Notes under the pieces: model-generated
The model's database searches: none
The model's input: only the letters and a program-made list of their open reading frames with translations
What the model was told of the DNA's origin: nothing
Shown here: positions 26,595 through 35,925 of the stretch, in pieces
Numbering within the stretch: position 1 is the first letter of the stretch
How the letters are laid out: each line of letters opens with the position of its first letter
Program-made: the position numbers and the translations under genes
Origin: Planctomycetaceae bacterium
GTDB lineage: Bacteria > Planctomycetota > Phycisphaerae > UBA1845 > UTPLA1
Assembly: GCA_011525745.1 (NCBI GenBank)
Contig: WYBU01000029.1
Coordinates: 1-64,000 of the forward strand
Reading direction: 5' to 3'
DNA: 64,000 nt

Positions 26595-27311
26595 ATGCCA
26601 CACTCGATGATGTCACCCGGAAAAAGCGGAAGCTGCGGCGCCTGCTCCGTGTCGCACCCTCGCTGCATCCGCATCCTGCTGTGCGACGATCAGGCGCTCG
26701 TGCGGCACACACTGGCCACGTGGCTCGGCGCTGCGCCCGGCTTCGAAGTCGTGGCCGAGACCGACTCGGCCGACGACGCCATCGCGGAAGCCCAGCGACT
26801 CAAGCCCGACGTGGCACTGCTGGACATCGACATGCCCGGCCGGCTGAGCTTCGAGGCCGCGCGTATGATCCGCACGATCTCGCCGCAGACCAAGGTCATC
26901 TTCCTCAGCGGCTTCTGTCACGACAACTACGTCGAACAGGCTCTTTCGGTGCAGGCTTCCGGCTATCTGCTCAAGGGCGATCGGCCCGACGAAATCATGG
27001 AGGCCATCCGCAAGGTGGCCGGCGGATCGGTCTTCTTCTCGCCGGCAGTGCAGTCGCGAATCGTGATCGATCCGGGCGGCGCGGCCGCGCCGCCGGAGCG
27101 TCACTCACGGCTGAAGCTGCTGTCTCGCCGAGAGATTGAGGTGCTGGGCTACATGGGCCGCGGTCTGGCCAAGAAACAGATCGCAGACGCCATGCACTTG
27201 AGCACGAACACGATCGGCCGTCACGTCACGAGCATCATGAACAAGCTGGACATCCACGATCGCGTGGAACTGGCCCGCTTCGCCATTCGCGAAGGTCTGG
27301 TGCAGCCGTAG
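26595..27311 (+). CDS. NarL/LuxR-family response regulator
   Basis: About 238 residues. The receiver domain (CIRILLCDDQALVRHTLATW, phospho-acceptor in VALLDIDMPG, conserved Lys in GYLLKGDRP) is followed by a LuxR-type helix-turn-helix (LLSRREIEVLGYMGRGLAKK, IADAMHLSTNTIGRHVTSIM). It should bind DNA once phosphorylated. No kinase is adjacent; the kinases at 18836-23057 are the nearest candidates. The N-terminus is ~22 residues longer than usual; starts at 26595, 26607 or 26610 are all possible. Confidence 0.9.
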   Translation: MPHSMMSPGKSGSCGACSVSHPRCIRILLCDDQALVRHTLATWLGAAPGFEVVAETDSADDAIAEAQRLKPDVALLDIDMPGRLSFEAARMIRTISPQTKVIFLSGFCHDNYVEQALSVQASGYLLKGDRPDEIMEAIRKVAGGSVFFSPAVQSRIVIDPGGAAAPPERHSRLKLLSRREIEVLGYMGRGLAKKQIADAMHLSTNTIGRHVTSIMNKLDIHDRVELARFAIREGLVQP

Positions 27312-27443
27312 GGGGTCGGGTGATACCGGCGCCTTTCCCCAGTGCCTCGGCACAGACACATCATGGCGCCCCACCGTTTGAGTCCGTTCAAATCGCGTGC
27401 GGTATCACACAAGTGCCCGCTCCGACAGGGCGGGAGGGCTGTT

Positions 27444-27692
27444 GTGTTTTACCATGGACACGCGCGCCATGGCGGGATAGAGCTGGATGAGGCAACCTCG
27501 CTGCCGGAAGGCGCCGAAGCGCCGGTGAGGCTGCTGTCTGATCCGGCAGGTGAAGAGGAGATTCCAACGCTCTACGAGCGCCTCGGGCCGGTGATTGGCA
27601 AGGCAACGCGGCTGCCGACCGATGCGGCAAGGAACCAGGCTTCCGGGCGCTACTCAAATAGACGGCACGACGCGACCGTTCCAGCGACATGA
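27444..27692 (+). CDS. Small antitoxin-like planctomycete protein, C-terminus altered
   Basis: 82 residues from a GTG preceded by GGGAGGG at a good distance. The core GGIELDEATSLPEGAEAPVR, then LLSDPAG and TLYERLGPVIGKATRLPTDA, matches a small family I know from planctomycetes, usually found just upstream of PIN toxins ('G.i.Lde..LPeG..V.V' then 'slyErl..viG.a.gLP.D.A.nHDhYl'). Here the expected HDHYL end is replaced after DAARN by an unrelated tail, and no toxin gene follows; the next gene is on the other strand. It is probably a decayed antitoxin-like gene. The family recall was not checked by search. Confidence 0.5.
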   Translation: MFYHGHARHGGIELDEATSLPEGAEAPVRLLSDPAGEEEIPTLYERLGPVIGKATRLPTDAARNQASGRYSNRRHDATVPAT

Positions 27693-27763
27693 TTCGCCTG
27701 TGGCGGTTCGGTGGAGCGCGGGGCCTCAGTCCGTATCAGATATCAGGCGACGCGCAGCCTACG

Positions 27764-29575
27764 TCAGCCGGCCGGCGCGTTCGACGTTTGTGGCCGCTCG
27801 CCGTCAGACGATTGGGGCGCCGGCTCGGCTGCCACATTCGTCACCAGCGCCACGCCGTCCACGGTCGTTCCCGCGCGAGGCGACATCCGGCCGACCTCGC
27901 GAAACGGCACGTCGCGGACAAAGCGGCGGAGGCGCTCGACGTCGTCGGCCTCGACCAGCACCCACACCGGCTTCGGACGTCGCAGCGTTTCGGCCATGCG
28001 CTGCGCGGTCCACAGGGCGCGTTCGGCGACGTCTTCGGCGTCTTCGTCGTGCGTCCGCAGGAACGTTACGGGATCGTCAAGCCGCGCGAATCCCAGCCGG
28101 CCATAGAAAACCAGCCGAGCGTCCGGCCGGCCGAGCCACTGGACCGCTTGCCCGTCGGGCGCGCTTCGTTTCACAAGCTCGCGCAACGTGACTGCATCGG
28201 GGCGCGCATCGAACCGTGTGCCAACGACTGGACGAAGGCCGATGATCAGCCCGAGGGCCGTCGCACCAACGCATGCAAGACTCAGCGCGCGGCGCTGCCG
28301 GGCATAGCACACCGACGCCGCCAGCACGCCGAGCACCGCCGCCGCGCCGCCGATCAACACGATCGGGCGCCAGTCCGGCCGCGCTCGCGAGACGTACGCC
28401 GCCGCCCCGCCGATTATGCCGATCGACGCACAGACGGCGGTCGTCGCGCCCCGCACGGCCCAGGGGCGCGGACGCTCGGCTAGGAAGAAGTCATCCAGCG
28501 CCACAGCCAGCAACAGCAGTGCCGCCGGCATGGCCGGCAGCAGATAATGGTCGCGCTTGACGCCGGCCACCGTGAGAATCAGCAGCGACACAACCAACCA
28601 CAGCCAGTAGCAGAACAGCGGCCCGCGCCGCTCCGCGTGCCGGCGCTGGAAGGGCGCGGCGAGCGCGGCCGGCAACGACGCGGTCCACGGCAGGGCCAGC
28701 ACGGCCAACACGAGCAAATATTCCCACGGCCGATCGAACCATCGCGCCGCGCCGTCGCCGCGCAGTTCGCCGCTGAATCGCTCGAGGTTCTCTGATTCGA
28801 CGACTTCCCAGAAACCCTCGACGCGGCGGGCAACCAGCACAAACCACGGCGCAACCATTGCGATGAAGATGAGAACGCCGGCGACCGGCCGCAGCGCCCA
28901 CCACTCGCGCCACGCCCAACGCCGCGACACGAGTTGCCATCCGACGAACACCGCGAGCGGAACGCCGACCACGATGCCCGCCATCGGCGCCTTGGCCAGC
29001 ATCGCAATCGCGAAGGCGACGTACATTGCGTACGCCGTCAGCCGGCCGGAACGGCTCGTGACCTGGGCCTGGACGGCGTCGCCGGTTCCCAGCAGCCCGC
29101 GCCGCCGCATCCAGACGACAAACAGCAGATAGCACAGCGCGCACCAGAACGTTAACTGCATGTCGACCATCGCGTTCTGCGAGAAGTGGATCATCGACAC
29201 GGCGCAGGCGCCTGCAAACGCGGCAACGGCGGCCTGCCGCGGCGTCAACGTCAGGCGCGCCATGCTCCAGACGCACAGCAGCGTTCCCCAGCCGGCCAGC
29301 AGCGACGGCAAGCGGGCGGTGCGTTCGTCCACGCCGCCGGTGATCAGCGCGGCGGCCGCGACCGACCAGTAGCCCAGCGGCGTCTTGCGGACGCGCGGCG
29401 CGCCGGCAAAACGAGGCACGATCCAGTCGCCGGATTCGGTCATCTCGCGTGCCGTCTCGGCGACCAGGCACTCATGCTCGGTCAGGGCGACATCCTGCGA
29501 AAGGCCGTACAGCCCGGCGGCAACCGTCAGGACGAACGAAGCGATGGCGGCAAGGTCGTAACGCGATACCTTCAT
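27764..29575 (-). CDS. ArnT-like lipid-linked sugar glycosyltransferase (GT-C fold)
   Basis: About 603 residues and 10-12 membrane segments. The N-terminal region has the hallmarks of PMT_2/ArnT enzymes: TEHECLVAETAREMTESGDW, VPRFAGAPRVRKTPLGYWSV and VDERTARLPSLLAG, with acidic residues in the first loop that are catalytic in GT-C enzymes. These proteins move a sugar from a polyprenyl carrier onto lipid A, protein or another acceptor at the outer face of the membrane. The C-terminal ~150 residues form a soluble domain (ARLVFYGRLGFARLDDPVTF). The start at 29575 gives a normal membrane N-terminus; open codons upstream are antisense to purC. It is divergent from purC across 150 bases. Confidence 0.85.
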   Translation of the reverse strand: MKVSRYDLAAIASFVLTVAAGLYGLSQDVALTEHECLVAETAREMTESGDWIVPRFAGAPRVRKTPLGYWSVAAAALITGGVDERTARLPSLLAGWGTLLCVWSMARLTLTPRQAAVAAFAGACAVSMIHFSQNAMVDMQLTFWCALCYLLFVVWMRRRGLLGTGDAVQAQVTSRSGRLTAYAMYVAFAIAMLAKAPMAGIVVGVPLAVFVGWQLVSRRWAWREWWALRPVAGVLIFIAMVAPWFVLVARRVEGFWEVVESENLERFSGELRGDGAARWFDRPWEYLLVLAVLALPWTASLPAALAAPFQRRHAERRGPLFCYWLWLVVSLLILTVAGVKRDHYLLPAMPAALLLLAVALDDFFLAERPRPWAVRGATTAVCASIGIIGGAAAYVSRARPDWRPIVLIGGAAAVLGVLAASVCYARQRRALSLACVGATALGLIIGLRPVVGTRFDARPDAVTLRELVKRSAPDGQAVQWLGRPDARLVFYGRLGFARLDDPVTFLRTHDEDAEDVAERALWTAQRMAETLRRPKPVWVLVEADDVERLRRFVRDVPFREVGRMSPRAGTTVDGVALVTNVAAEPAPQSSDGERPQTSNAPAG

Positions 29576-29725
29576 CGAGCAAAAAGTTGTAACGTATGCG
29601 GCGCGGCGCGTCACGCGGTTGCGGTTATCATCCGCGATGCAGCGCAATGGGCACGGGCTTTCATGCGGAGCGGTTCGGCCGCGGCAACAACCTGCGATGT
29701 TACGCCGATTACGAGGTTCAGTGCG

Positions 29726-30655
29726 ATGGCGAATCATGTCGTATTGCGAACGGACTTGTCGGGCGCGCCGGTGCGGCGCGGCAAGGTGCGCGATGTTTAT
29801 GATCTCGGCGATCACCTCATCATTGTCGCGACCGACCGCATCAGCGCGTTCGACGTCGTGATGGCCAACGGCATCCCCGATAAGGGGCGCATCCTGACGG
29901 CCCTGTCGCGCTTCTGGTTCGAGCGCCTGTCGAGCGCGCGGCCGCACCATCTCATGCGCATCATCGACGAGCCGGCCGATGCCGGCGCGATCGGGCAACG
30001 CGCCGCCGAATTCATTCGGCACCATCTGGCCACGCTGCGCGGGCGCTCCATGCTCTGCGTGCGGGCCGACGTCGTACCCATCGAGTGCGTCGTGCGCGGC
30101 TATCTGGCCGGAAGCGGCTGGAAGGAATATCAGGAGACGGGCCGCGTCTGCGGCGTCGCGCTGCCGCCGGGTCTGCAACCATGCGACAAGCTGCCGGAGC
30201 CGATCTTCACGCCCGCCACCAAGGCCGACGAGGGGCACGATGAGAACATTTCATTCGAGCAGGCCTGCGCGCTGGCCGGCGGCGACGTGATGCGCGCACT
30301 GCGCGAGCGCAGCGTGCGGCTGTACGTCGAGGCGGCCGACTACGCCCGCCCGCGCGGCGTGATGATCGCGGACACCAAGTTCGAGTTCGGCCGTCGCGGC
30401 GGCGAGTTGCTGCTGATCGACGAAGTGCTGACGCCGGATTCGTCGCGATTCTGGCCGTCCGACAAGTACGAAGCAGGCCGCGATCAGGAGAGCTTCGACA
30501 AGCAATACGTGCGGAATTATCTCGAGACGCTCGTCAAGCAGGGCCGCTGGAACAAGACGCCGCCCGGTCCGGAGTTGCCGACGGAGGTCGTTCAGGAAAC
30601 GCGCGGGCGCTACGTCGAAGCGTACCGCCTGCTGACCGGCCGCGATTTTTCGTGA
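29726..30655 (+). CDS. purC: Phosphoribosylaminoimidazole-succinocarboxamide synthase
   Basis: 309 residues, the long-type PurC. It condenses CAIR with L-aspartate using ATP in purine synthesis. Signature segments are all present: RRGKVRDVYDLGDHLIIVAT, DRISAFDVVMANGIPDKGRI, VVRGYLAGSGWKEYQETG, LPEPIFTPATKADEGHDENI, MIADTKFEFGR and LTPDSSRFWPSDKYEAGRDQ. The start at 29726 gives the family N-terminus. The gene is monocistronic here, with no other purine gene adjacent. Confidence 0.97.
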   Translation: MANHVVLRTDLSGAPVRRGKVRDVYDLGDHLIIVATDRISAFDVVMANGIPDKGRILTALSRFWFERLSSARPHHLMRIIDEPADAGAIGQRAAEFIRHHLATLRGRSMLCVRADVVPIECVVRGYLAGSGWKEYQETGRVCGVALPPGLQPCDKLPEPIFTPATKADEGHDENISFEQACALAGGDVMRALRERSVRLYVEAADYARPRGVMIADTKFEFGRRGGELLLIDEVLTPDSSRFWPSDKYEAGRDQESFDKQYVRNYLETLVKQGRWNKTPPGPELPTEVVQETRGRYVEAYRLLTGRDFS

Positions 30656-30671
30656 GGACGAGCGCCGGAGT

Positions 30672-30798
30672 GAAACGTCGCAAAGTCGAAACCGGGAATT
30701 TCACGCAGAGGCGCGGAGGTCGCGGATGACTGGATACGCGCCTGCGCGGGAATGACGGCTGATGGCTGAATGCTGATGGCTGAAAGCCGATGGCTCAC
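30672..30798. repeat. Composite dispersed repeat, copy A
   Basis: This stretch after purC aligns with the reverse complement of 43478-43655. Shared blocks are AAAGTCGAAA, an ACGCAG.GGCG core, GTCGCGGA.GACTGGAT, CCTGCGCGGGAATGACG, and tandem GATGGCTGA words. It includes the widespread motif that translates as VIPAQA(G/R)IQ. Confidence 0.7.
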
Positions 30799-30801
30799 CG
30801 C

Positions 30802-32412
30802 TCAATCCACGTGTATCGCCATCATCGTGATGTCATCGAACTGCTTGTTGTGGCGGATGAACTGCTGGACGTGCCGGCGGATTTTTTGAATCAGATCGCG
30901 GGGCGGCTCGCCGGAGTTGGCGCGGAGCAGCGTTTCGAGCCGTTCCTGGCCGAAGAACTCTTCCTTGTCATTCTGCGCATCGGGCACGCCGTCGGTGTAT
31001 AGAAAGATGGTCGATGAGCCATCCCCCATAGGAAAGACGACTTCTTCGTGCACGATGTCGGTCTCGACGCCCAGCGGCAGCGCCGACGGCTCGGGCACCT
31101 CGACCATGTAGTTGCCGGCGCGCAGATGCAGCGGGCGCGGATGGCCGACGTTTACGTAGTGGAACGTGCGCGTCTTCGGATCGACGATGCCGAATACCCC
31201 CGTAATGAACCGCTCGGAATCGACGTTCTGGCAGATCAGCTTGTTCAGCCGCTGCATCGCCGGCACCAGCTCGTGACCCTCGAGCAGCGTTACGTGCACG
31301 GCCGCCTGGAGATTGGCCATCAGCAGCGCCGCCGGCACGCCCTTGCCCGAAACGTCGGCGATGACGACGGTGATGCGGCCGTCGGGGCGCTCGAAATAGT
31401 CGAAGTAGTCTCCGCTGACCTGGCGGCCGGGATCGTTGATGGCGTCGACGGTCACGCCGCCGCAGGAAAGCGGCTCGGACGGAAAGAGGCGGTTCTGAAT
31501 CTGCCGCGCCAGCATGAGCTGGTTTTCCATCTGGTAGCGGCTTTGCAGTTCTTCGAGCAACTGGACGTTCACCAGCCCCATCGCCGCCAGCCGGCCGAGC
31601 GAAGCGAAGAAGTCGATGTCTTCCTTGGTGTAGCCGACGGCGCTGGTGATGCGGTCGCCGTAGAGCGCGCCTTGGACCTTGTTGTGGTAGACGAGCGGCA
31701 CGACCATCGCCGAGCAGATGTGATTGCTGATCATGCTCGTGGTGGGCGTGGGCATGTCACGCACCGGATCGTTGATGAGGATTCGCTCGCCGTTGTACAG
31801 CGCGCGTTCCACCAGCGTGCGACTGATGCGCACCTCGCCCTGCGCGTCGGCCCGCAGATTTTTCACGACGACCCAGCGCGGCGGCGTCGGATCACCGGCC
31901 CACAGGGCCAGGCCGGCGCGTTCCAGCCCCAACACTTCCATGCTGGCTTCCACGACTTCGTTCATCAGATCGTCGCGCTCGAATCGGCCGGACAGGCGCT
32001 CATAAAGATCGTACAGCCGCTCGAGCCGCTGCTTCGAAAGATCGAGCCGCGCCGTCGGCGACCACACCGACTCCGATGACGACTTGATCTCGGGATCGGA
32101 CAGGATGACGGTCGGCGACGAGCCGGTGCGGACCACCAGATAACAGGAGCCGATGCCGACGCGGTCGCCTTCGTTGAGGCGCACGGGGTCGGATACCGGC
32201 TGATCGTTGACCGTCGTGCCGTTCTTGCTGTGGCAGTCCTCGACGAACAGTCGCTCGTCGTCGGTCTGGTAGATGCGTGCGTGGCGGCGCGACGTCAGCG
32301 GATCGTCGATCACGATATCGCAATCGGGATCGCGCCCGAGAACCAGATGCCGCTTGCCAATCGGGAGATTCTCGACGCGGCCGTCCGAGAAATGAATTCT
32401 GAGTTCCGCCAT
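30802..32412 (-). CDS. FHA-GAF-SpoIIE (PP2C) phosphatase
   Basis: About 536 residues. The FHA domain (residues ~1-95: LVLGRDPDCDIVIDD, SRRHARI, DCHSKNGTTVND) binds phosphothreonine. A GAF domain follows (~130-290), then a short coiled-coil (MENQLMLARQIQNRLFPSEP) and a SpoIIE/PP2C-like Ser phosphatase with metal-binding Asp residues (VSGDYFDYF, VIADVSGKGVPAALLMANLQ, LYTDGVPDAQN). It most likely reads Ser/Thr-kinase signals and dephosphorylates an anti-sigma antagonist or similar protein. The Ser/Thr kinase at 39057 is a plausible partner. The start at 32412 (MAELRIHF) fits the FHA N-terminus. Confidence 0.9.
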   Translation of the reverse strand: MAELRIHFSDGRVENLPIGKRHLVLGRDPDCDIVIDDPLTSRRHARIYQTDDERLFVEDCHSKNGTTVNDQPVSDPVRLNEGDRVGIGSCYLVVRTGSSPTVILSDPEIKSSSESVWSPTARLDLSKQRLERLYDLYERLSGRFERDDLMNEVVEASMEVLGLERAGLALWAGDPTPPRWVVVKNLRADAQGEVRISRTLVERALYNGERILINDPVRDMPTPTTSMISNHICSAMVVPLVYHNKVQGALYGDRITSAVGYTKEDIDFFASLGRLAAMGLVNVQLLEELQSRYQMENQLMLARQIQNRLFPSEPLSCGGVTVDAINDPGRQVSGDYFDYFERPDGRITVVIADVSGKGVPAALLMANLQAAVHVTLLEGHELVPAMQRLNKLICQNVDSERFITGVFGIVDPKTRTFHYVNVGHPRPLHLRAGNYMVEVPEPSALPLGVETDIVHEEVVFPMGDGSSTIFLYTDGVPDAQNDKEEFFGQERLETLLRANSGEPPRDLIQKIRRHVQQFIRHNKQFDDITMMAIHVD

Positions 32413-32573
32413 GATCGAATCCCGATTCGGCCGGTGCGAGGGATCCGGCCTGCCCGGCACGCAGTGTTAATTCTCGACCGTCCGAAAGCGACTGTCAATC
32501 CACGCCGCCGTCCGCGGTGGCCCGCGCCGTGGCCGGCTATTCCGGTTCCGGGCGCCGCGAGCCGAAATGAGCG

Positions 32574-32602
32574 TTGGGAATCCCGCCCCGGGATGCTATT
32601 AT
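32574..32602 (+). promoter_or_regulatory. Promoter with a palindrome in the spacer
   Basis: TTGGGA (32574-32579) and TATTAT (32597-32602) are 17 bases apart. The spacer contains the palindrome ATCCCG-CCC-CGGGAT (32580-32594), a possible operator. The downstream gene starts at 32656, giving a leader of about 47 bases. Confidence 0.5.
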
Positions 32603-32655
32603 GGTGAACTGCCCGAACCGCCCCGACCGACCAAACAGGGGGAGAAGAGCACGCG

Positions 32656-33627
32656 ATGTCATCGTCCGATCCGTCGGCCCCAACGCGGGCCGCCCGCAAG
32701 GAATCATCTGAGCAAAGAGATTCGTCCGACGCGCCCAGGCGGCGTTTGTGGCCCATCCTCGCGCTCGCGGCGTTGGCCGTGCTGACATTGGGTGACGAGG
32801 TCTGGGCGTGGGGACCGGCCACGCACGTCAAGCTGGCCGGCGACCTGATGTCCTCCGGCCTGCTGCCGGCCGCGCTGGCGAGCCTGCTGGGCCGACACGC
32901 GTGGCACTTCCTGTATGGCAACGTCGCGGCGGACATCGTGTTTGCCAAGAAGCTCAGCCGGATCAAGCAGATTTGCCATCACTGGACGACGGGCTTTGCG
33001 ATGCTCGACGGATCGCAATCGGACGAAGACCGTGCGTTCGCGAGCGGCTACCTTTGCCACCTGGCGGCGGACACGGTGGCGCACGGGAAATACCTGCCGC
33101 GGCAGATGGCGATGAGTCGCTCGACGATCGGCTTTGGCCACCTCTACTGGGAAGTGCGCGCCGATTCGCGGATCGACGCAGCCTGCTGGCGATTATTACG
33201 CGAGACGCTGGCGCAGCCCTATCCCGGCGCGATGAACCTGATGGAGCTTCACCTGCCCGACACCCTGCTGTCGTTCGACGCCAACCATGCGGTGTTCAAC
33301 CGGCTCAATCTGCTGGCGAGCATGAGAAGCTGGCGGCGGTCGATCGGACTGTGGGGTCGCGTGTCGCGCTGGCCTTTGTCCGACGCGGTGCTGCGCGATT
33401 ACCACGCCGAATCACTGGCGCGCATGGCCGACGTGCTTACGCGCGGCGCGCAATCGACGGTTCTTCATGACGATCCCAACGGCAACAGCGCACTGGCCCA
33501 TGCCCGTGCACGGCGGAAGCTGCTGCGGCGCATGAAGCGGGCGCGGCTGCCGTTGGAGCACGTGGTGTCCGAGGCGGCCGCTTGCCTGGCGCCAGCCGGC
33601 GACGGCGCTTTCCGGGCGTATGGCTGA
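32656..33627 (+). CDS. Zinc-dependent phospholipase C-like protein
   Basis: 323 residues. A Ser/Arg-rich N-terminus precedes a hydrophobic signal (LWPILALAALAVLTLGDEVW). Cleavage after VWA would expose Trp52 as residue 1 (WGPATHVKLAGDLM), which matches zinc-dependent phospholipases C, where the N-terminal Trp is a zinc ligand. Other ligand-like residues are in HAWHFLYGNVAADIVFAKK, IKQICHHWTTGF and GYLCHLAADTVAHGKYLP. Family members hydrolyse phospholipids, though many bacterial homologues are uncharacterised. It is a single gene with its own promoter. Confidence 0.8.
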   Translation: MSSSDPSAPTRAARKESSEQRDSSDAPRRRLWPILALAALAVLTLGDEVWAWGPATHVKLAGDLMSSGLLPAALASLLGRHAWHFLYGNVAADIVFAKKLSRIKQICHHWTTGFAMLDGSQSDEDRAFASGYLCHLAADTVAHGKYLPRQMAMSRSTIGFGHLYWEVRADSRIDAACWRLLRETLAQPYPGAMNLMELHLPDTLLSFDANHAVFNRLNLLASMRSWRRSIGLWGRVSRWPLSDAVLRDYHAESLARMADVLTRGAQSTVLHDDPNGNSALAHARARRKLLRRMKRARLPLEHVVSEAAACLAPAGDGAFRAYG

Positions 33628-33883
33628 AAGTGGGCCGCGTGCCGGACCGGAGAATGTCGCGGGAATGAGCCGCGCCGTCTCGCCGGGGCGGCGTCGTCAA
33701 GCCCGGGCGCGTCACGGGCATGGCCCATTCGAGGTACGTGCCACGCGAGGGCCTGGCCATGTTGAATCCGTGGCGCGAAAAAGCGACCGATTGTGCAGGT
33801 TATTTTAGTGCGATTCGTCTGTCCGCCGGTGACGCAATCGCCGGCGACGCCGTGGTGAACGATCGAACCGGGTTGGGGGCATC

Positions 33884-35494
33884 GTGATATCACGCCGACT
33901 TTTGTGTGGCCGCTCGTATTGCCTGGTCATCCCACTCGCGCTGCTGGTCGGCCCGGCCGGCGGATGCCGCGACGCCGATCCGGCGTCCGGCGTCCCCTCC
34001 ACGCAGGCGTCGCGCGCCACGACGAATCCCGCGCCAAGCGAGAGTCGCGCCGCGACCGCGGAGGCATTCGCCGATGGCCCGCCGACGAATCCTGAACTTC
34101 GCCTGCCCAACATCCTGTTCATCTCAGCCGACACGCTGCGGGCCGATCATCTCGGCTGCTACGGGTACGACAAGCCCACGTCGCCGTTCATCGACTCGCT
34201 CGCCGCCGAGGGCGTGCAGTTCATGAACGCATTCGCTCAGACGTCGTGGACGCTGCCGTCGCACCTGAGCATGATGACCTCGATGTATCCGCACACGCAC
34301 ACGGTCGAGACCGACAAGCGAACGCTGCCGGGGCACGTGAAGACGCTGCCGCAGTTGCTCAAGAAGGCCGGCTACACGACGCGCGCGTTCGTCACGCATG
34401 TGTTCCTGGGCAAGAGCTACGGGTTCTCGCGCGGCTTCGACACGTTGTACGATCTGAACCCGCGCCGCGCGTATCCGGAGATCGAGCCGTTGCCGCGCTC
34501 CCTCCGCGGCAGCGCGACCCAACCGCAGCCGTCGTCGCGCCGCGCGCCGGCCAGCTCCTATTCCAAGGCCGGTCCGTTCGTCGATCATCTGATTCCGCGG
34601 CTGGAGCTGCTGAAGAACGAGCCTTTCTTCCTGTTCCTGCACTTTTTCGATCCGCACTACGACTACGAGCCGCCGGAAGAGTTCGCGCGGATGTTCGATC
34701 CGACGTTCAGCGGCGTTCAGCTCGGGAAGTACGGTGCGTTGAATTCGCACATCAAGGGCAAGCGCGGCAAGCCCGCCACGATAAAGCCGGAGGCGTTGCG
34801 CAAGACGATGGCGCTGTACGACGCGGAAATCCGCTACATGGACACGCATCTGAAGCGCCTGTTCGACGCCATGTCGCGTCACGGCTTGCTGGACAACACG
34901 ATTGTGGTCTTCACCAGCGATCACGGCGAGGAGTTCTGCGAGCACGGCTCGATGGAAGGCCATCAGTGGACGCTGTACGACGAAGTGATTCATGTGCCGT
35001 TGATCATCCGTTTTCCGGACGGGCGGTTTCGCGGCGAGCAGCGGCGCACGATCGCGCAGCACATCGACATCGCGCCGACGCTGATGGCGCTGGCCGGACT
35101 GGACGCGCCGCGCGAATTCGAGGGACGCAATCTGATGCCGCTGATCGAGAAGGGGGACGATCCGAATCGCGGCGCGGAATACACGTACAGCCAGCTCAAG
35201 CGATTCAATCGCAAGTGGGCCGTTCGCACGGCCCATCACAAGCTGGTCTTCACCGAGGACACAAAGAAGAACTTTTTCGGCAAGCCGGTTCGGCCGGGCT
35301 ACGAGTTGTACGATCTGACGGTCGACCCCGGCGAGACGAACAACATCTACGATCCGCGCGACGCGGTGTCGCGGCATCTGCGCGCCGTGTTGACCGCCTG
35401 GATGGCCAACAAGAAGCCGATGGAACACGTTTCGGAACCGTCGTTGACCGACGAGGACATTCAGCGCCTCCGCGATCTGGGCTACCTCGAATAG
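33884..35494 (+). CDS. Sulfatase-fold lipoprotein with Thr at the nucleophile position
   Basis: About 536 residues from a GTG start. A signal sequence ends in a lipobox-like PAGGC (C28). The fold motifs are those of the alkaline phosphatase/sulfatase superfamily: PNILFISADTLRADHLGCYG (metal Asp83), TSPFIDSLAAEGVQFMNAFA, FTSDHGEEFCEHGSMEGH, and MPLIEKGDD near the C-terminus. In true sulfatases the nucleophile motif is Cys/Ser-x-Pro-x-Arg, matured to formylglycine. Here it reads WTLPSHLS, so Thr123 occupies that place, as in phosphoethanolamine or phosphoglycerol transferases and phosphonate-type hydrolases. A sulfatase call would therefore be unsafe. Confidence 0.85.
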   Translation: MISRRLLCGRSYCLVIPLALLVGPAGGCRDADPASGVPSTQASRATTNPAPSESRAATAEAFADGPPTNPELRLPNILFISADTLRADHLGCYGYDKPTSPFIDSLAAEGVQFMNAFAQTSWTLPSHLSMMTSMYPHTHTVETDKRTLPGHVKTLPQLLKKAGYTTRAFVTHVFLGKSYGFSRGFDTLYDLNPRRAYPEIEPLPRSLRGSATQPQPSSRRAPASSYSKAGPFVDHLIPRLELLKNEPFFLFLHFFDPHYDYEPPEEFARMFDPTFSGVQLGKYGALNSHIKGKRGKPATIKPEALRKTMALYDAEIRYMDTHLKRLFDAMSRHGLLDNTIVVFTSDHGEEFCEHGSMEGHQWTLYDEVIHVPLIIRFPDGRFRGEQRRTIAQHIDIAPTLMALAGLDAPREFEGRNLMPLIEKGDDPNRGAEYTYSQLKRFNRKWAVRTAHHKLVFTEDTKKNFFGKPVRPGYELYDLTVDPGETNNIYDPRDAVSRHLRAVLTAWMANKKPMEHVSEPSLTDEDIQRLRDLGYLE

Positions 35495-35925
35495 CGCCGC
35501 ATCCCGCCGCACGGCGACACGTCGAAACGACGGCAAGTCGAGAGGTCCACTGGGCGCGAGATCGGAAGGGTGAGTGGGCGCGTTTCGGCGAGTCATACGA
35601 TCGCGGCGCGGCCAGATTCGAGATCTGAAATCTAAGAGCGTGTTCAGGAAGCCTGAACCGAACCGCGACGCTGAACGCGACCAAGGCGGGAGCGTGAGCG
35701 GAGCGGCGAGTTGTCGTCGCCAGCAGCGAAATGCCCGAACGCGGCAGTTCGCTTTGAATGGGGCTTGTCAAACGCGCTCTGAGAGTTCCAATCCGAACTC
35801 TCAAACCTCAGACTCCAAATCTCAAGTCTCAAATCACAAGTCCCGAATCCAAGCGCGTCATTCTGAAAGACCGATCGCCGTCGCCGCCGATCGCGGCGCG
35901 GCGGTGACGGGCCGGCGGCGGTCGC
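35495..35925. other. Intergenic repeat region
   Basis: No gene is visible. It holds an inverted copy of the CTCCCTTACGGTCGCGG-type repeat (35654-35700). It also holds a low-complexity tract at 35786-35850 built of words such as TCTCAAATCTCAAG, and a complementary-looking tract at 35617-35638 (AGATCTGAAATCTAAGAG). Confidence 0.5.
35654..35700. repeat. Inverted copy of the dispersed GGTCGCGGTTC repeat
   Basis: GAACCGAACCGCGACGCTGA then ACGCGACCAAGGCGGGAGCG matches the reverse complement of 6897-6940 closely. Confidence 0.65.
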
